A DNA stretch of 64,000 nucleotides from Hydrangea macrophylla. Taxonomy: Eukaryota > Streptophyta > Magnoliopsida > Cornales > Hydrangeaceae. Both the position numbers and the translations under genes were made by a program. The notes under the pieces were generated by a model. The model made no database searches and was not told where the DNA came from. It was given only the letters and a program-made list of their open reading frames with translations. The stretch lies in the NCBI GenBank assembly GCA_033977485.1, contig CM066984.1:113949251-114013250 (forward strand), read 5' to 3'. Below are positions 35,801 through 47,908 of this stretch, piece by piece (position 1 is the stretch's first letter; the number at the start of each line of letters is the position of its first letter).

Positions 35801-36570
35801 CCATTTGGTACACCCAAAATTGGATCTATCCTATTACCGAGCGGTTCAAATCAGGAGCCAGTTCATGTCTCGATCAAATCATGCACAACTCCTCGGGCAA
35901 GCATCAGACTGAGCGGTCTAGTCTACTCGAAACTCACCATCCCGAGCGGTTCATTCACGACCAGACCAACAGGTCGGGAAGACCACACTGGCACGGTCCA
36001 AACAGGCGCAGTCAAACCAGGCTCGCAAGACATACCCCAGAATATTCCAGGCAGTTTCCTATTCAAACTAGAAGACTAATGGAAAGGGCGAATTGTTTCG
36101 TAATCCAATTAGGAAACCCCACAATTAATGCCAATCAATTCTAATACAATTAGGAAACTTACTTAATTGGTGTCAATCACATCCTAATTGGATTATATTT
36201 CTTTATCCATGTACGAGTAGGTCTCTTGCATCTATAAAAGAGACCACTCACCCCCATAGAGAGGGTTCAACTTTTCAGTCTCTACAGCACCTCTATAGCG
36301 GTCACCAACACACCCGGCCGACCTACGGTAGCTCCAAAATATTGTTGGTTCACCACAGGTCCCCGCCTTTTTACAGTATAGTGAACGTGCTTAGATACAC
36401 ACGTGGACGTAGGTACCTTCATTAACAGGGCCGAACCACATACAAAAAATCAGTCTCTCGCTCTCTCTCTTCTTAAATTGCTTTAATTTACTTTAACCAA
36501 ATTTTGGCATCATCAGCTTGGCGCCGTCTGTGGGAACGACAAGTTCTTCATCAACAAATCTCTTGGCTGA

Positions 36571-36776
36571 TAGCCATGCCTCCGAAGAAGAGTGAGAAGA
36601 CTGCACAGCAGGCCAACCAGGATGTTCTGCCGGCCCCGGCACCGGCTGCGACAGTTATGACATCTGAGCAGATCACCGCGACCCTCACACAACTCTTAGA
36701 GGGCCAGCGTCAAATCCAGCAACATATCGAAGCCCTGCTGGCCCAGCAAAGCAGTCCTCCAGTGGCTGGGAAATGA
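36571..36776 (+). pseudogene. Gag N-terminal fragment of the Tat-like element
   Basis: A 68-residue open frame starting MPPKKSEK, with a Gln-rich helical stretch near its end, stops at TGA (36774-36776). It sits where gag begins, 55 bp beyond the LTR. The next gag segment is in a downstream frame after stops, so this is a remnant and not a working gene. Confidence 0.5.
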
Positions 36777-37115
36777 CCCGGGAATGTTGCGCACGGTCGG
36801 GAACCGATCTTGACCAGACAACGTGCCCGAGCCAACTCGTCCCACGTTAAGGATGCCAGAGACATCAATAGTAGACGTACTGCCCGAGAGGAAAGGTAGG
36901 AGCATATGGCCTGGGAATCAGTCCAGGGTCACTCGGTCAAGAGTCGAGTTGTCCCTAGGCACACGATGAACCGGAATTATAGCCAAGCCCGATCCCAGGG
37001 GACAGCACACTACCATGAGAAGGAAGCCTCCTCCATCAACCTGAGCTGCGGCCCGGATACCGGTCGGGAAGGTGTGGTGGCATGTATCAAGGACTAGCAG
37101 AAACAGATTGATGGA

Positions 37116-37640
37116 GTGGCCAAAAGGTTGGGCCAGAACCCTACTCAGAATCACGCCAATACCGAGACAGAGTCACCATTCTCTAGCCAGATCATGAGGT
37201 TTTCCATCCCACGCAAATTTAAGCAGCCTCACATAGATCCCTATAATGGCTTGGGAAGCCCGGTCGACCACGTCCGGACCTACAAGGCTCAGATGGCCCT
37301 AGCCACCAACTTTGATTAACTACATTGCCTAGCCTTCCCTAGCACTTTGAAAGGCCTGGCCGTGCAATGGTTCTACTCCTTGGAGCCCCGATCGATCCGC
37401 AGTTTCAAGCAACTCAGCAAGCAGTTCATCAACCAGTTCATTGGTATGCACGAACGGCCAAAGCTTGACATACAACTACTGACAGTCAGACAAAGGGATA
37501 ATGAGACCCTCAAGGAATTCACCGACCGGTTTAATCAAGAGAAGCTCAGAATCTATGATCTTGATGAAACTATCGCTATTATAGCCTTCTGCTCAGGAGT
37601 TCAACACACCAAGTGCGCCGCATCGTTTCACAGAAATTGA
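37116..37640 (+). pseudogene. Retrotransposon gag core, interrupted by a stop
   Basis: Two segments in one frame (37116-37316 and 37320-37640) are separated by one TAA (37317-37319). They contain typical plant gag core words: DPYNGLGSPVDHV, LKGLAVQWFYSL, SFKQLSKQFINQFIG, LKEFTDRFNQE. By eye this fits the Tat/Retand branch. No zinc knuckle follows. Confidence 0.7.
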
Positions 37641-37789
37641 CCGAAAACCTTAGTTGAACTCACTGAGAGGGTTGGAGAATACATTGACACTGAAGAGTTT
37701 TTAAAGACCAAAGACCTCGGGCAAGAAAGCAACGAGTCTTCCAAAAGTAACCGAAAGTGAGATCAGCCTTGGAGTTCTGACAATTCTTC

Positions 37790-38280
37790 CAATTCACAAC
37801 AGTCAGGGTCCGGCAGTCTCGACCCGACCTCCAGCTCACAGCAGGCAGGGTCCGACAGTTCCGACCCGACCTCCAGTTCACAGCGGTCTAAGTCCGACAG
37901 CCCCGACCCGACCTCTAGTTCGCAGTAGTCAGGATCCAGTGATCCCGACCTTGAATCCAGCTCAGAGTAATAAGGAGTCCGGTGATTCCGACCCAACCTC
38001 CTGTCTCTAACAGTCTCGACAAATCCAACTACAATGGTACTTGTCCGATCTTCGCATGAGGCTCCGGAGACTGTCAGAGAGCTCTTGAAAAGACCTTGGG
38101 CCACACCCGAGGCACATCAAAAGACCTCGGGCCACACCCGAGGCACATCAAAAGACCTTAGGCTCTGAACCCAGGAACAAAAGACCTCGGGCTCCGAACC
38201 CAGGCATAAAAGACCTCGAGCTCCGAACCCAGGCACTAAAGACCTCGGGATCTCACTCGAGGCAAAAGCCCTCGGGGTCA
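37790..38280 (+). repeat. Two tandem-repeat blocks in the Tat-like element
   Basis: 37790-37990 has four to five ~54-bp units around TCCGACAGTYCCGACCCGAC and CTCCAGTTCACAGC. 38090-38280 has shorter units (AAAGACCTCGGGCYCCRAAC, CACACCCGAGGCACATC). Together they replace the region where pol would lie in an autonomous element. Confidence 0.65.
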
Positions 38281-39753
38281 CGCCCAAGGCATCGACTTCG
38301 CTTAGGTCCAACCTATAATGGGGGCAAATCCCCCTAGGTGACTGATGATGGCAAGTTTCAAAAGACCCTGCAACCACCCATGTTCCAGGTCGGTTACCTA
38401 CAGTCCTAGCCTCCACAAGACCCTAGTCTTAGCAAAAGCTCGGGGGGCAGAAAGGCACAATGGACTAAACAGACAATCATATCGGGTACTTACAGGCCTT
38501 GCGGTAACTAAGTCAAACTCTTAGACAACTCAGGCGCCTACAGTACTCAGAGGCAATAACTCCACTTAGGTCCAAACCGACGATAGAGGTAACTAAATTC
38601 TCTTAGGTTGGCCAATGATAGAGGAGCAAAAAGACCCCAAAGCAACGTGATTTAGGTCGGCTCCATCAACATGGTCAAACTCTTCTCACAACAGTCTTGA
38701 CGAAGGCTGACCGGGCGGAAGGTAACCATCCTGGGGAGTTAACATAAAAGACCCTAAATCAATACGCTTTAGGTCGGTTTTTCCAATATGGTCAAATTCT
38801 TTTGCCCACAACCTTGATGAAGGTTTACGGGTAGAAGATAACCATCTTGGGAGCTAACTCAAGCAAAAGACTCCGAATTAGGCCGAATCTCAACTCTTGG
38901 CCAATTCCCGAGCACTCACAAGACTCAGAAGCTCCAAGACAGCTTCCCCGAGCACTCCGATAGTGGCAAGTGGCATCAAACAGATTTCCAAACTTGCCCC
39001 GATATGGCATCCAGCCAACCTTGGAAATGGGGGGCAGCTGATGCACCCAAAATTAGCTATATCCTATTACCGAGCGGTTCAAATCAGCAGCCAGTCCATG
39101 TCCCGGGAAAATCATGCACAACTCCTCGGACAAGCATCAGCCCGAGCGGTATAGTCTACTGAGACTCACCATCCCGAGCGGTTCATTCACGACCATACCA
39201 ACAGGTTGGGAAGACCACACTGGCACGGTCCAAACAACTACAGTCAAACCAGGCCCGCAAGACACGCCCCAGAATATTCCAAGCAGTTTCCTATTCAAAC
39301 TAGAAGACTAATGGAAAGGGAAAATTGTTTCCTAATCCAATTAGGAAACCCCCACAATTAATGCCAATCAATCCTAATACAATTAGGAAATTTACTTGAT
39401 TGGTGTCAATCACATCCTAATTGGATTATATTTCCTTATCCATGTACGAGTAGGTCTCTTGCATCTATAAAAGAGACCATTCACCCCCATAGAGAGGGTT
39501 CAACTTTTCAGTCTCTACAGCACCTCTATAGTGGTCATCAACACGCCCGGCCAACCTACAGTAGCTCCAAAATATTATTGGTTCACCACAGGTCCCCGAC
39601 TTTTTACAGTATAGTGAATGTGCTCAGACACACACGTGGACGTAGGTACCTTCATTAACAGGGCTGAACCACATACAAAAAACCAGTCTCTCACTCCCTC
39701 TCTTCTTAAATTGCTTTAATTTACTTTAACCAAATTTTGGCATCATCACCATT

Positions 39754-42011
39754 TATTCTTTAATTTCTAGATTTTATTCGACGCCCTAGATTCTACAATC
39801 CGAGAAGGTAATTCGTACTTATTCCTTTCTACCATTTATAATTATTCGTCATCAAATTGTATTACTGACTACCCCAAGTTGGACTGATTTTGTATTAGGT
39901 TATTAAGAATATACATATATACAGGCTGCAGCAAACCAAGCCTCCACAACTTGCCACCTCATCCTACTACTCTCCTCTTAAAAATGCTATGTGCCAACTT
40001 TGCCTAGTTTATTGCTCTCTACAGTACTGCCTTTTGGAAATGGAAGCCTCTCAGTTCCCCCCTCGCACTTTCCCATGAAACTCCAAGAGTCCAAGACCAT
40101 CCAAATGACAAGACGACCCATTAAATACATTCACATGCAGAATCTCTCTGTCACCCTTTCTTTTTTTGTTCACACAAGTTTGACCCCCTCTCTCTCTCCA
40201 TTTTCATCTTCTTCACGAGTCATGACAGGCCGGTGTCCGAGCTCGTTTCCAGGGTGATCCCTCTCAGGTTTCTCTCTTTATCTCTCTAATCTCTTCCTCT
40301 ATTGGTGGTGTTAATAATTAATTGAAGAATAGAAACAAAAAAGAGAAGAAAATTTGGTGAAGATTAGTGATTTCACACTTGAAGTTACAAGCCAAACAAG
40401 CTGCCACATGTATCCAAATTTGTGTATATATCTACACACATACATGTATAAGGAAATAAACTAATTGGAAATGAATGACTTAGATTGCAAGAATTGATCA
40501 ATTGAGCATCAGGAATGAGATGGGAATATGAATTACGTATCGGGGCCACTAGGTATTGAAGATCTTTAAAACTGTGTTTTTGAATCTTTTTATTTTGTTT
40601 TTTGTTTTAAAAAATGATCATAGGATTCTTAGGTTGCTATTATCAAAATGTAGAAGAAGAGAATGCCCAAATTGAAGCTCCAAAATTGTTTTTGCAAGAA
40701 ACCGCTCATGTAATTGTTTTGTTTTTTTTTAATACCTTTTTTTCCTCTCTTTTTTGATGGATAATGTAGTTGAAAATGAGCAAATAAAATAGTTCTTGCA
40801 ACAGAAGGTAAAGAATTTCCTCAAAAAGCTATTGGGTTATCTTTTGATGTCCCTTCTACTACTGGTGAGTGATCCTAAAGTGGAAAAGGAAATCCAAAAT
40901 TGAAGAGGTTAGTAATTTATTAATTTCAAATTATGTACATTTCATTCCCAAGTTTCAATTCAAAACATTACACCATACCAGAATTGGGTATTTCTTAATT
41001 TCATTTTTCTTTTTTCAATTTTTGTTTTTCTTATGTCCAGATTGCATGATGGATCCTAGCATGGATTATTTGTCTTAACTTTGACTGTTATGCAAGTCTC
41101 AACTACGTTTTGGTCCTTCACTGTCAAACAAACTTGCAACAAATTCCCTCAACTTTGATGCTTAAACTCAATTATTCACATGTTCAATGCTTTAATGACA
41201 GTTTATTTACAATCCTTTTGTTTGCATTTCAGACTCCACTACCCTTATCTAAATCAAAGTTTCTAGACGTTCATTTGTTACCTTCTATTACTTGGAATAA
41301 AGTGGTTTTGGTGGGGGTGAATAGTACATCACTTACTAGTCCAATATGAAATCAAACTAGAGCACCAAAGGCCCGATTTTCTTTCCTGAGTTTCACGAAG
41401 GGACACAAGTACAAAGAAGCAACCAATCCATTAATTCCAATGAAAATGGAAAAATATAACAAACTAAAATATGAGGTTACCTAATATCACATATACATTC
41501 AAAGCATGATCCAACATTCAGACAAACAAAAAAGAAAAAGAAACAACCCACAATCGCGTAAGTCAGCAAACAGCGAAATCAAAACTTTATTTCTCTAGGA
41601 ACAACACTATTTCATATTAAATATTTTTACCTCTTTATCTGTTAACAAGTCTTAATGTTCGTATTGTTTGTTTAAGTTTGAAAGTGCACATATTGAAGAT
41701 TGTAAGAGCCTTAGCAATTGGGATTTTTCCGATCAGATTCATGGTAGTAAAGTTTCTCAGATGAGTTTCTTTTTCCAACACGCTCTTCTTCATATCGACT
41801 ATTTTTTTTTCTTATTCTAAATTTGTTTATCTTTTTTTCCCATTTTTTTCTTCTTTTTTTTCCCTCTCCAGTTGATGAGTCTATTGTAGTTTCATTGTTG
41901 TTTGTATCAGGTTGAAGGAGCAGTGTTGAAGATGGTAACTTGGCAATCAACAATTTGGATGTCTTCAATCATTTTATAATCAAGATTATTTTATACTTGC
42001 TTTTGATTTTT
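39754..42011. other. Intergenic with a repeat copy
   Basis: 39922-40050 is the partner of the repeat at 30585-30720. The rest is AT-rich with no domain-like open frame. Confidence 0.4.
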
Positions 42012-43993
42012 TGTCTCTCATTACATGCATTTAGATCACGTACAGTTTTAGATTTGTTTTGGTTTTGCCCGACATAATAGTCATAAGTGGGGCCAGTCTC
42101 TGCATAATCCAAATTCGGGTAGTAGCCATCATCGTAGGCTCCATCACCTGCATTAATAGGGATAGGGTAGTCTGGACGGGAAATGTCCAGGCATAAACAC
42201 CGTCAGCTTACTTTAGCTGATTGAATAGAAACTCCCACAGTATCACAGGTATAAAGTAATTACCAGTCATGCACGATATAAAGTAGTGATACTAATAATA
42301 TCTTTTATTCTTTCATCCAGAACGATCATTATCTGATTCTTATCGTCTACCAACTCTAAGACTGACTGTACTAATCCCGACTGACTATACCGAGCTAATT
42401 ATATCATCATGACATGCGAGTGTTCTTATTCATCACTTTTAAGAACTCTTACTATTCACCACTTTTAAGAACTTTTTGCGAACACTAGACATGGTTCTCA
42501 TATAACAACTCGTCTATGGACGTACCATGTACTGTTGTTCACTGCTTTTAAGAACTCTTACTATTCACTGCTTTTAAGAACGCTTGCGAGTACTGTACAC
42601 CCATAGCTCCCAACACAACTACTAGTTCATGGATGCACCAATACTCTTGTTCACCGCTTTTAAAAACTCTTACTATTCACCGCTTTTAAGAATGCTTGCA
42701 AGTATCGTCTGTTCATAATCAATGTGTATTTGCACTATTCTTCAATGCTTGCGAGTACAATACATAACGCTCACATCCTACGCAGATGTATTCAAGACCA
42801 ACACCTGACACTGTCATACTTGCATCGAAAGCAACTAATATCTCACTGACTTATTCATCAAGTTATCAAAGGTTACCCACCGTTATACCTCAAATTGTAT
42901 CTCGTTATCGCATCGCATAATTACTAATGTTCCAAACCCTACTACGTTTTTTACCACATTATCTCAATCTCATTATCGTATTCCATTATTCTCGTAATCC
43001 ATAATATCGCATAATAGGAACATTGAACATCAATTAAACAGCTAAGCATTATCAAGTTCTGTTGGGTTCGATCGATTGAAGCCGTCTCAATCGCTTAAAA
43101 AAAGGGAAGTTCGATTGATTCTCGATTGATTGAAGTGAAGGTGGTCTCGATTGATTGAAGTCATTTTGATCGATTGAGAGTCAGTGTAGTTCGATTGATT
43201 GAACCTAGTTCGATTGATTGAACCTAGTTCGATCACTCGAATGTCGTCTTTTCCAGCAGTTCTAGACAGTGAATGTCCAGAGGTGCTAGGGGTGTTTAAG
43301 TCCTTATTAAAATGTCCAAAACTTGTATTATAATACACTAATGCTACTGAGTGGGTTTGGAACTCACCGAAAGATCGTAAGGAAGTGTTTGGCTCGTCAA
43401 GCTTGAGCTCCTCCAATGGTGGTCTCTCTCTCTCCCTTCTTCTGTTTCTCCATCTCTTCTGTCTCCCTTGTCTCATTCTTCTTCTTTCTCTTCTCTACTC
43501 TTCTGTTTTTCTTTCTCTGACAGAATATATATAGATATGGGTTTGTATATATATATATATAAATGTATGTATATATAATATACCAAACACAAGCACACAT
43601 ACTCTCTACTCCTTTTGGTTCAACAAACACACACAAACACATAAGCACAAAGTATATATAGGGGATGGGGTGAGCGGATGGATGTGTTTGCGTGAGACCT
43701 GGAATTCCTAATGATTACAAGTTCAATCGATCGACGTAAGTTCAATCGCTCAAGAGCATATCGGTCAATTTTGATAATTGAAAATGGTTTTGATTGATTA
43801 AAGTGGGGACCATGTCATAAATTCATGTCGGCAAGGTTTCGATCGATTGAACAAGGTTCGATCGCTCGAACTTAGAAATTCTCGATCGCTTGAAAGAGGT
43901 TCGATCGATCGAAATTGAAACTTCAAGTATGATCTAGGAAAGTGTATGGAATCTCTTTATTTAAATAAAATACTAAAAATACAGGGTATCACA
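42012..43993 (-). mobile_element. Decayed chromovirus LTR (relative of family Z)
   Basis: On the minus strand it begins TGTGATACCCTGTATTTTTA, close to the Z LTR start TGTAATACCCCGTATTTTG. It shares several internal landmarks with Z: two clusters of TCGATCGATTGA-type palindromes (43060-43240 and 43722-43915), GGTGAGTTCYAAACYCACT, repeated YTTTTAAGAAC motifs (42440-42700), and AAGCTGACGGYGTTTATGCC with a Tyr/Asp-rich frame. The left boundary is uncertain; a TGTCTCTC at 42012 could be its end. Confidence 0.6.
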
Positions 43994-45250
43994 CTCTCTT
44001 CTTTCCAAACCTCACCACACCTCGAATCGGAGATACTTTGGGCAAGACATGGTCTCCCATGTTGAATTCCTTGTCTCTGCGGTACAAGTCCGCGAAGCTC
44101 TTGTGTATGTCTTGTGCTACATTCATCTTCTCTCTAGCAATCACAATTTTTTCATTAGTTTTCCAAACCAAATCTGGGCCTAGAAGCTTGCCATATCCAA
44201 CTTCTGCCCAACACAACGATGATCTGCAAGGTCTCCCATACAATGTTTCGAAAGGCGCCATTCATATACTTGAATGGTAGCTATTGTTGTAGGTGAATTC
44301 TATTAGCGGCAAATGAGTCTTCCACGAGCTTTTGAAGTCTAGCACGCAAGCTCAGAGCATAGCTTCCATTATTTGGTTCGTTCGCTCGGTCTGCCCATTG
44401 GTCTGAGGATGAAAAGTAGAACTTAGTCTTAGCGACGTCCCCATAGCTGTTTGCAGACTTTTCCAAAACTCTACTGTGAATTGGGAATCTCGGTCTGACA
44501 CAATGGTGACTAGCATACCATGCAGACGCACAATCTGCTGCAGATACAACCGGCTCAATTTCTCCACTGAATAAGTTATATTGTAGGTGATGAAATGAAC
44601 TGACTTAGTGAGTCTATCCACAATCACCCAAATGGAATCATGGTTCTACTGCGATCGAGGCAAACCTACCACGAAATCCATTGTGATGTGTTCCCACTTC
44701 TACTGCAGAATCGACAACGGCTGCAAAAGTTCCATAGGCTTCCGGTGTTCTTCCTTAACTTGTTGGTAAGTTAAGCATTCTGAAACACACTTGGCAACTC
44801 CCTTCTTCATGCCTTCCCACCAGAAAGTCCTCTTCAGATCTTTGTACATCTTTGTCCCTCTGGGATGTACAATTAATCTCGATCTGTGTGCTTCTTCCAA
44901 AATATTCATTCTGAGATCATCTATAGCTGGCACCACAAGCCTGTTCTTGAATCTGAAACCTCTGTCGTTCCCAAAGCTCCAATTAGTTGGATCCTTGGCT
45001 GTTGTCTTGTCAAACCACTAGCGTAGTTCCACATCTCTCTGTTGAGCCTCTAAGCTATAGTAGACGACCATAGCTTGAACTACTCCCATTATTCTTCCTT
45101 CTTCTGCTTTAACAGGTTGAACTCCAAATTTGCCATTGTTTCAAGAGCTTGCCACTCTCTGATCATAAGTGAAGCAACAGTTCTATGAGGCTTTCAGCTT
45201 AAAGCGTCTACGACTATGTTTGCCTTACCAGGGTGGTATTGCAATGTGAA
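43989..45250 (-). pseudogene. Broken Ty3/gypsy RNase H end and integrase
   Basis: Minus-strand pieces in shifting frames. An RNase H tail (about 45170-45250) is followed by an HHCC zinc-finger region (44700-44936). The integrase core lies at 44352-44627 with VSDRDSQF and an FHPQTNGQTER motif. The downstream integrase piece at 43989-44261 contains YGRPCRS. Several stops and frameshifts separate them. The sequence joins the LTR directly after the GVVRFG block, so the C-terminal part, the 3' UTR and the purine tract are deleted. This is a dead remnant related to Z. Confidence 0.8.
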
Positions 45251-45822
45251 GTCGTTTGTTTCAAGAACAATTCATGTCCCCTCTAGATTAGGAAAACTTG
45301 ATTACTTGATATGTGATTAGACGATTTTTCTAGGTTTGTTTTGTGTGAGCATTGTGTGATACTTGGCTTAGATCTTATGAATGATATCTTATCTTTAGAT
45401 CTTCCATTTCAAGAATCTTATGAGATGTAATATATCTATCATAATATTAACTGTCGAACCAAACATAGTACAAGATGATTATTTGGATGCTAATTGAGGC
45501 TTGTCGAAAGACGGGACGAGTTGAGGGTGTTTTATTCTTTGCAAAGGCTCATTCCTCCTCGTACCAAAACCCCAAGCCAAGTTCTTTGGTTATAAAAGGT
45601 CAGTGCCCTTTATCCGTTTGTGTGAGTCAAATTGGGTTTCTTGGTTCCATAAAGACCAAGTGGTGACTCTGTATCTGTTTTCATAGACTTTTCAAAATCC
45701 ATTTCAAAATAAGAAATCCTTTTCGAAACGAAAGGAGTGGACCCCACCGAGGCCGCATGTCCACAATCAATTACACATCATTATAAAAATGTGCCTAAGT
45801 AATGTACAAAGTCTTTTCTAAT
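45251..45822. other. Flank of the copia element
   Basis: No gene. CCAAGTGGTGACTCTG near 45657 resembles the leader/primer-site region of plant LTR elements, so this may be the eroded rest of an older one. Confidence 0.3.
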
Positions 45823-45827
45823 ATACT

Positions 45828-47139
45828 TGTTGGCCCAAAAGTGGAAACCTTAGAGGGGGGGTGAATAAGGTTTTAGCGGGAATTAACCTTTTAAAACAAA
45901 TTGCAAATTAAAACACAATCACAAGCAATTAAGTAAAGAGAGAAGGGAAGAGAAACTTGCAAACCGATTTTTCAAGTGGTTCGGCAATCGAACCCTCGGC
46001 CTACGTCCACCCCTCAAGAACACCTCTTGAGGATTCCTTAATCCGATCTACTTACGGGTGTAGACCAAACCGTTTCCCGGAGCACTTACGGGTGTGCACC
46101 AAACCGTTACAAGAGCCTATGATCTCTCCCACAGAAGAACGCCTCTTCTTTGCACACAAGGGTTACTAACCCTCAACCTTTACAAATTGATTGAATACAA
46201 ATTGATAACTCTCTCTCTAGAGTGGATAATACAATTAAAAGCTCACTACAATTCACTCTCTCAAAGATTACAATTGAAAGCTAGAGCAAATTGATAAACT
46301 CACACAACTAGGGCTCAATTGTGAATGATTTAGAATCAACAAGTTGTGTGATTGAAATAGATGTTTTCCAATTGATTGATCAACATAAAATGGTGTGGGA
46401 AAACATGTATTTATAGGCCAAGAAAGATTATAGCCGTTGGTGGCAAGTTTGGTAATTAAAAGCCCTTTAAAAACTAGCCGTTATGCCTTTTCATGTCGCT
46501 TCAGTCGACTGGAACATGAAGCAGTCGACTGAGATGTGTTTACAAAGGGTTCTGTTTGCATTCTGCTCACTTCAGTCGACTGAATCGGGCCTTCAGTCGA
46601 CTGCCCCTCCCTGTTTGGCAGACTGACACATCTCCACTAAAATGGCCATAACTTCCTCTACAAAACTCGGATTTTCAATCCGTTTGATGTTTTGGAAACT
46701 AGATTCAAATACCTTTCCAACCATATAAAACTCAACATTTAATTATTTTCCAATTGGTTGGGGCATTGCTTTAAAGATGACCTTCTTAAAATTTATTTCC
46801 AAAACTTTAACTTTTAGCATTTGTTTGAGCCCCTAAGAGTGTGAGATCAAGATGCCTTACAATGAAGGTCCTAGACTTCAACCAAGGATGAAATATCTTC
46901 AAGTCTTCAAGCTTGATCCTTGTTGAGCTCCTTGTAATCTTGATCTACATCAATTAAATCTCATGCACACAAAGATGTTAAAACATTGATACAATATTAA
47001 TACATGAGATTATATATGGGCATGAAAATGACTATGATAATAATAAAGAATGAATCAATATGAATCATGTAATTATCATAGCATATTTGACATCATCAAA
47101 ACATAATTAAATATGCCTTAATATACCTTAAGGCTAACA
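45828..47139 (-). repeat. 3' LTR of the copia element
   Basis: 1312 bp. It contains four CAGTCGACTG-type palindromes (46500-46605). It is nearly identical to the split 5' LTR, but has one fewer copy of a 20-bp palindrome-bearing unit. Confidence 0.92.
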
Positions 47140-47908
47140 ATCTCCCCCTTTTTGATGATGGCAAACAACCAATGAAGGATATGCCAATATAAGCACATTT
47201 GGTCATTTTCATATTATCATTCATAATGGATATCATATGTTAAAGAACATGAATGATAACTACCCAAATACTTCTCCCTAATACTTCTCATATTTCTCCC
47301 CCTTTGACATTATAAAAAAGATTTGGGGATAAAATGCAAAGCTCCCCCTCACAATAGGCATACGAATCAAAAGGCCAAAATGATACCAAAAAATAAACAA
47401 TTACAACCACATGAATACATGAAAGTGCTCCCCCTAAGCATGTGTAATGATAAAGGATACAAAAGATATGAATAGAGAGCATATTCTCCCAAAAGATACC
47501 AATAATAAAGTTGGAGAACTCAAAATATAAGATAAACAGACATTCAGTCGGATCAGTCGACTCCTCAGTCGACGTCCCTAGGCAGAGAGTTTAAAGCATC
47601 AATGCAGTCGATGCCACAGTCGACTTAACAATGCAGAATCAAAAAATTTAAAGCTTCACACCTGAATCAGTCGACTGTGTCGGGGTACCAGTTGACTGCT
47701 TTGTTCAGCAGTTCATAAAAATGACAGTTTAGCAGCAAAAACATATCATCATTTTTCAAATAAGCAATATCAAGTATGCAAATCTAAAAAAAAACAAAGT
47801 GATTTGAAGCAAATAAGAGTATGAAATGAAATAAAAAAAATTTAAGTAGTATGATGAAAACAAATCAAAACAAAATTACCTACTAACCTACCATTACCAA
47901 ATCAATAC
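47140..47908. other. Internal 3' region of the copia element
   Basis: Noncoding and AT-rich, with more AGTCGACT-like palindromes (47548-47700). The purine tract is at the left edge. It occupies the place where pol is missing. Confidence 0.6.

Larger units (their letters stand above)
35806..39748 (+). mobile_element. Complete gag-only Ty3/gypsy element (Tat-like)
   Basis: LTRs of 710 bp (35806-36515 and 39039-39748) begin TGRTRCACCC and end CATCATCA, with perfect target duplications CCATT (35801-35805 and 39749-39753). Immediately after the 5' LTR is a GGCGCCGTCTGTGGGAAC primer-binding-type sequence (36520-36537). A polypurine-type tract GGAAATGGGGGGCAGC precedes the 3' LTR. A TATA box (CTATAAAAG) lies in each LTR. 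The 2.5-kb interior holds broken gag sequence and tandem repeats but no protease, reverse transcriptase or integrase. It is therefore a non-autonomous derivative that would depend on a relative's enzymes. Confidence 0.92.

Noticed and set aside
42012..43993. The decayed LTR considered as a second copy of family Z proper
   Set aside because: Landmarks are shared but overall sequence is strongly diverged and the palindrome differs. Treated as a related family.
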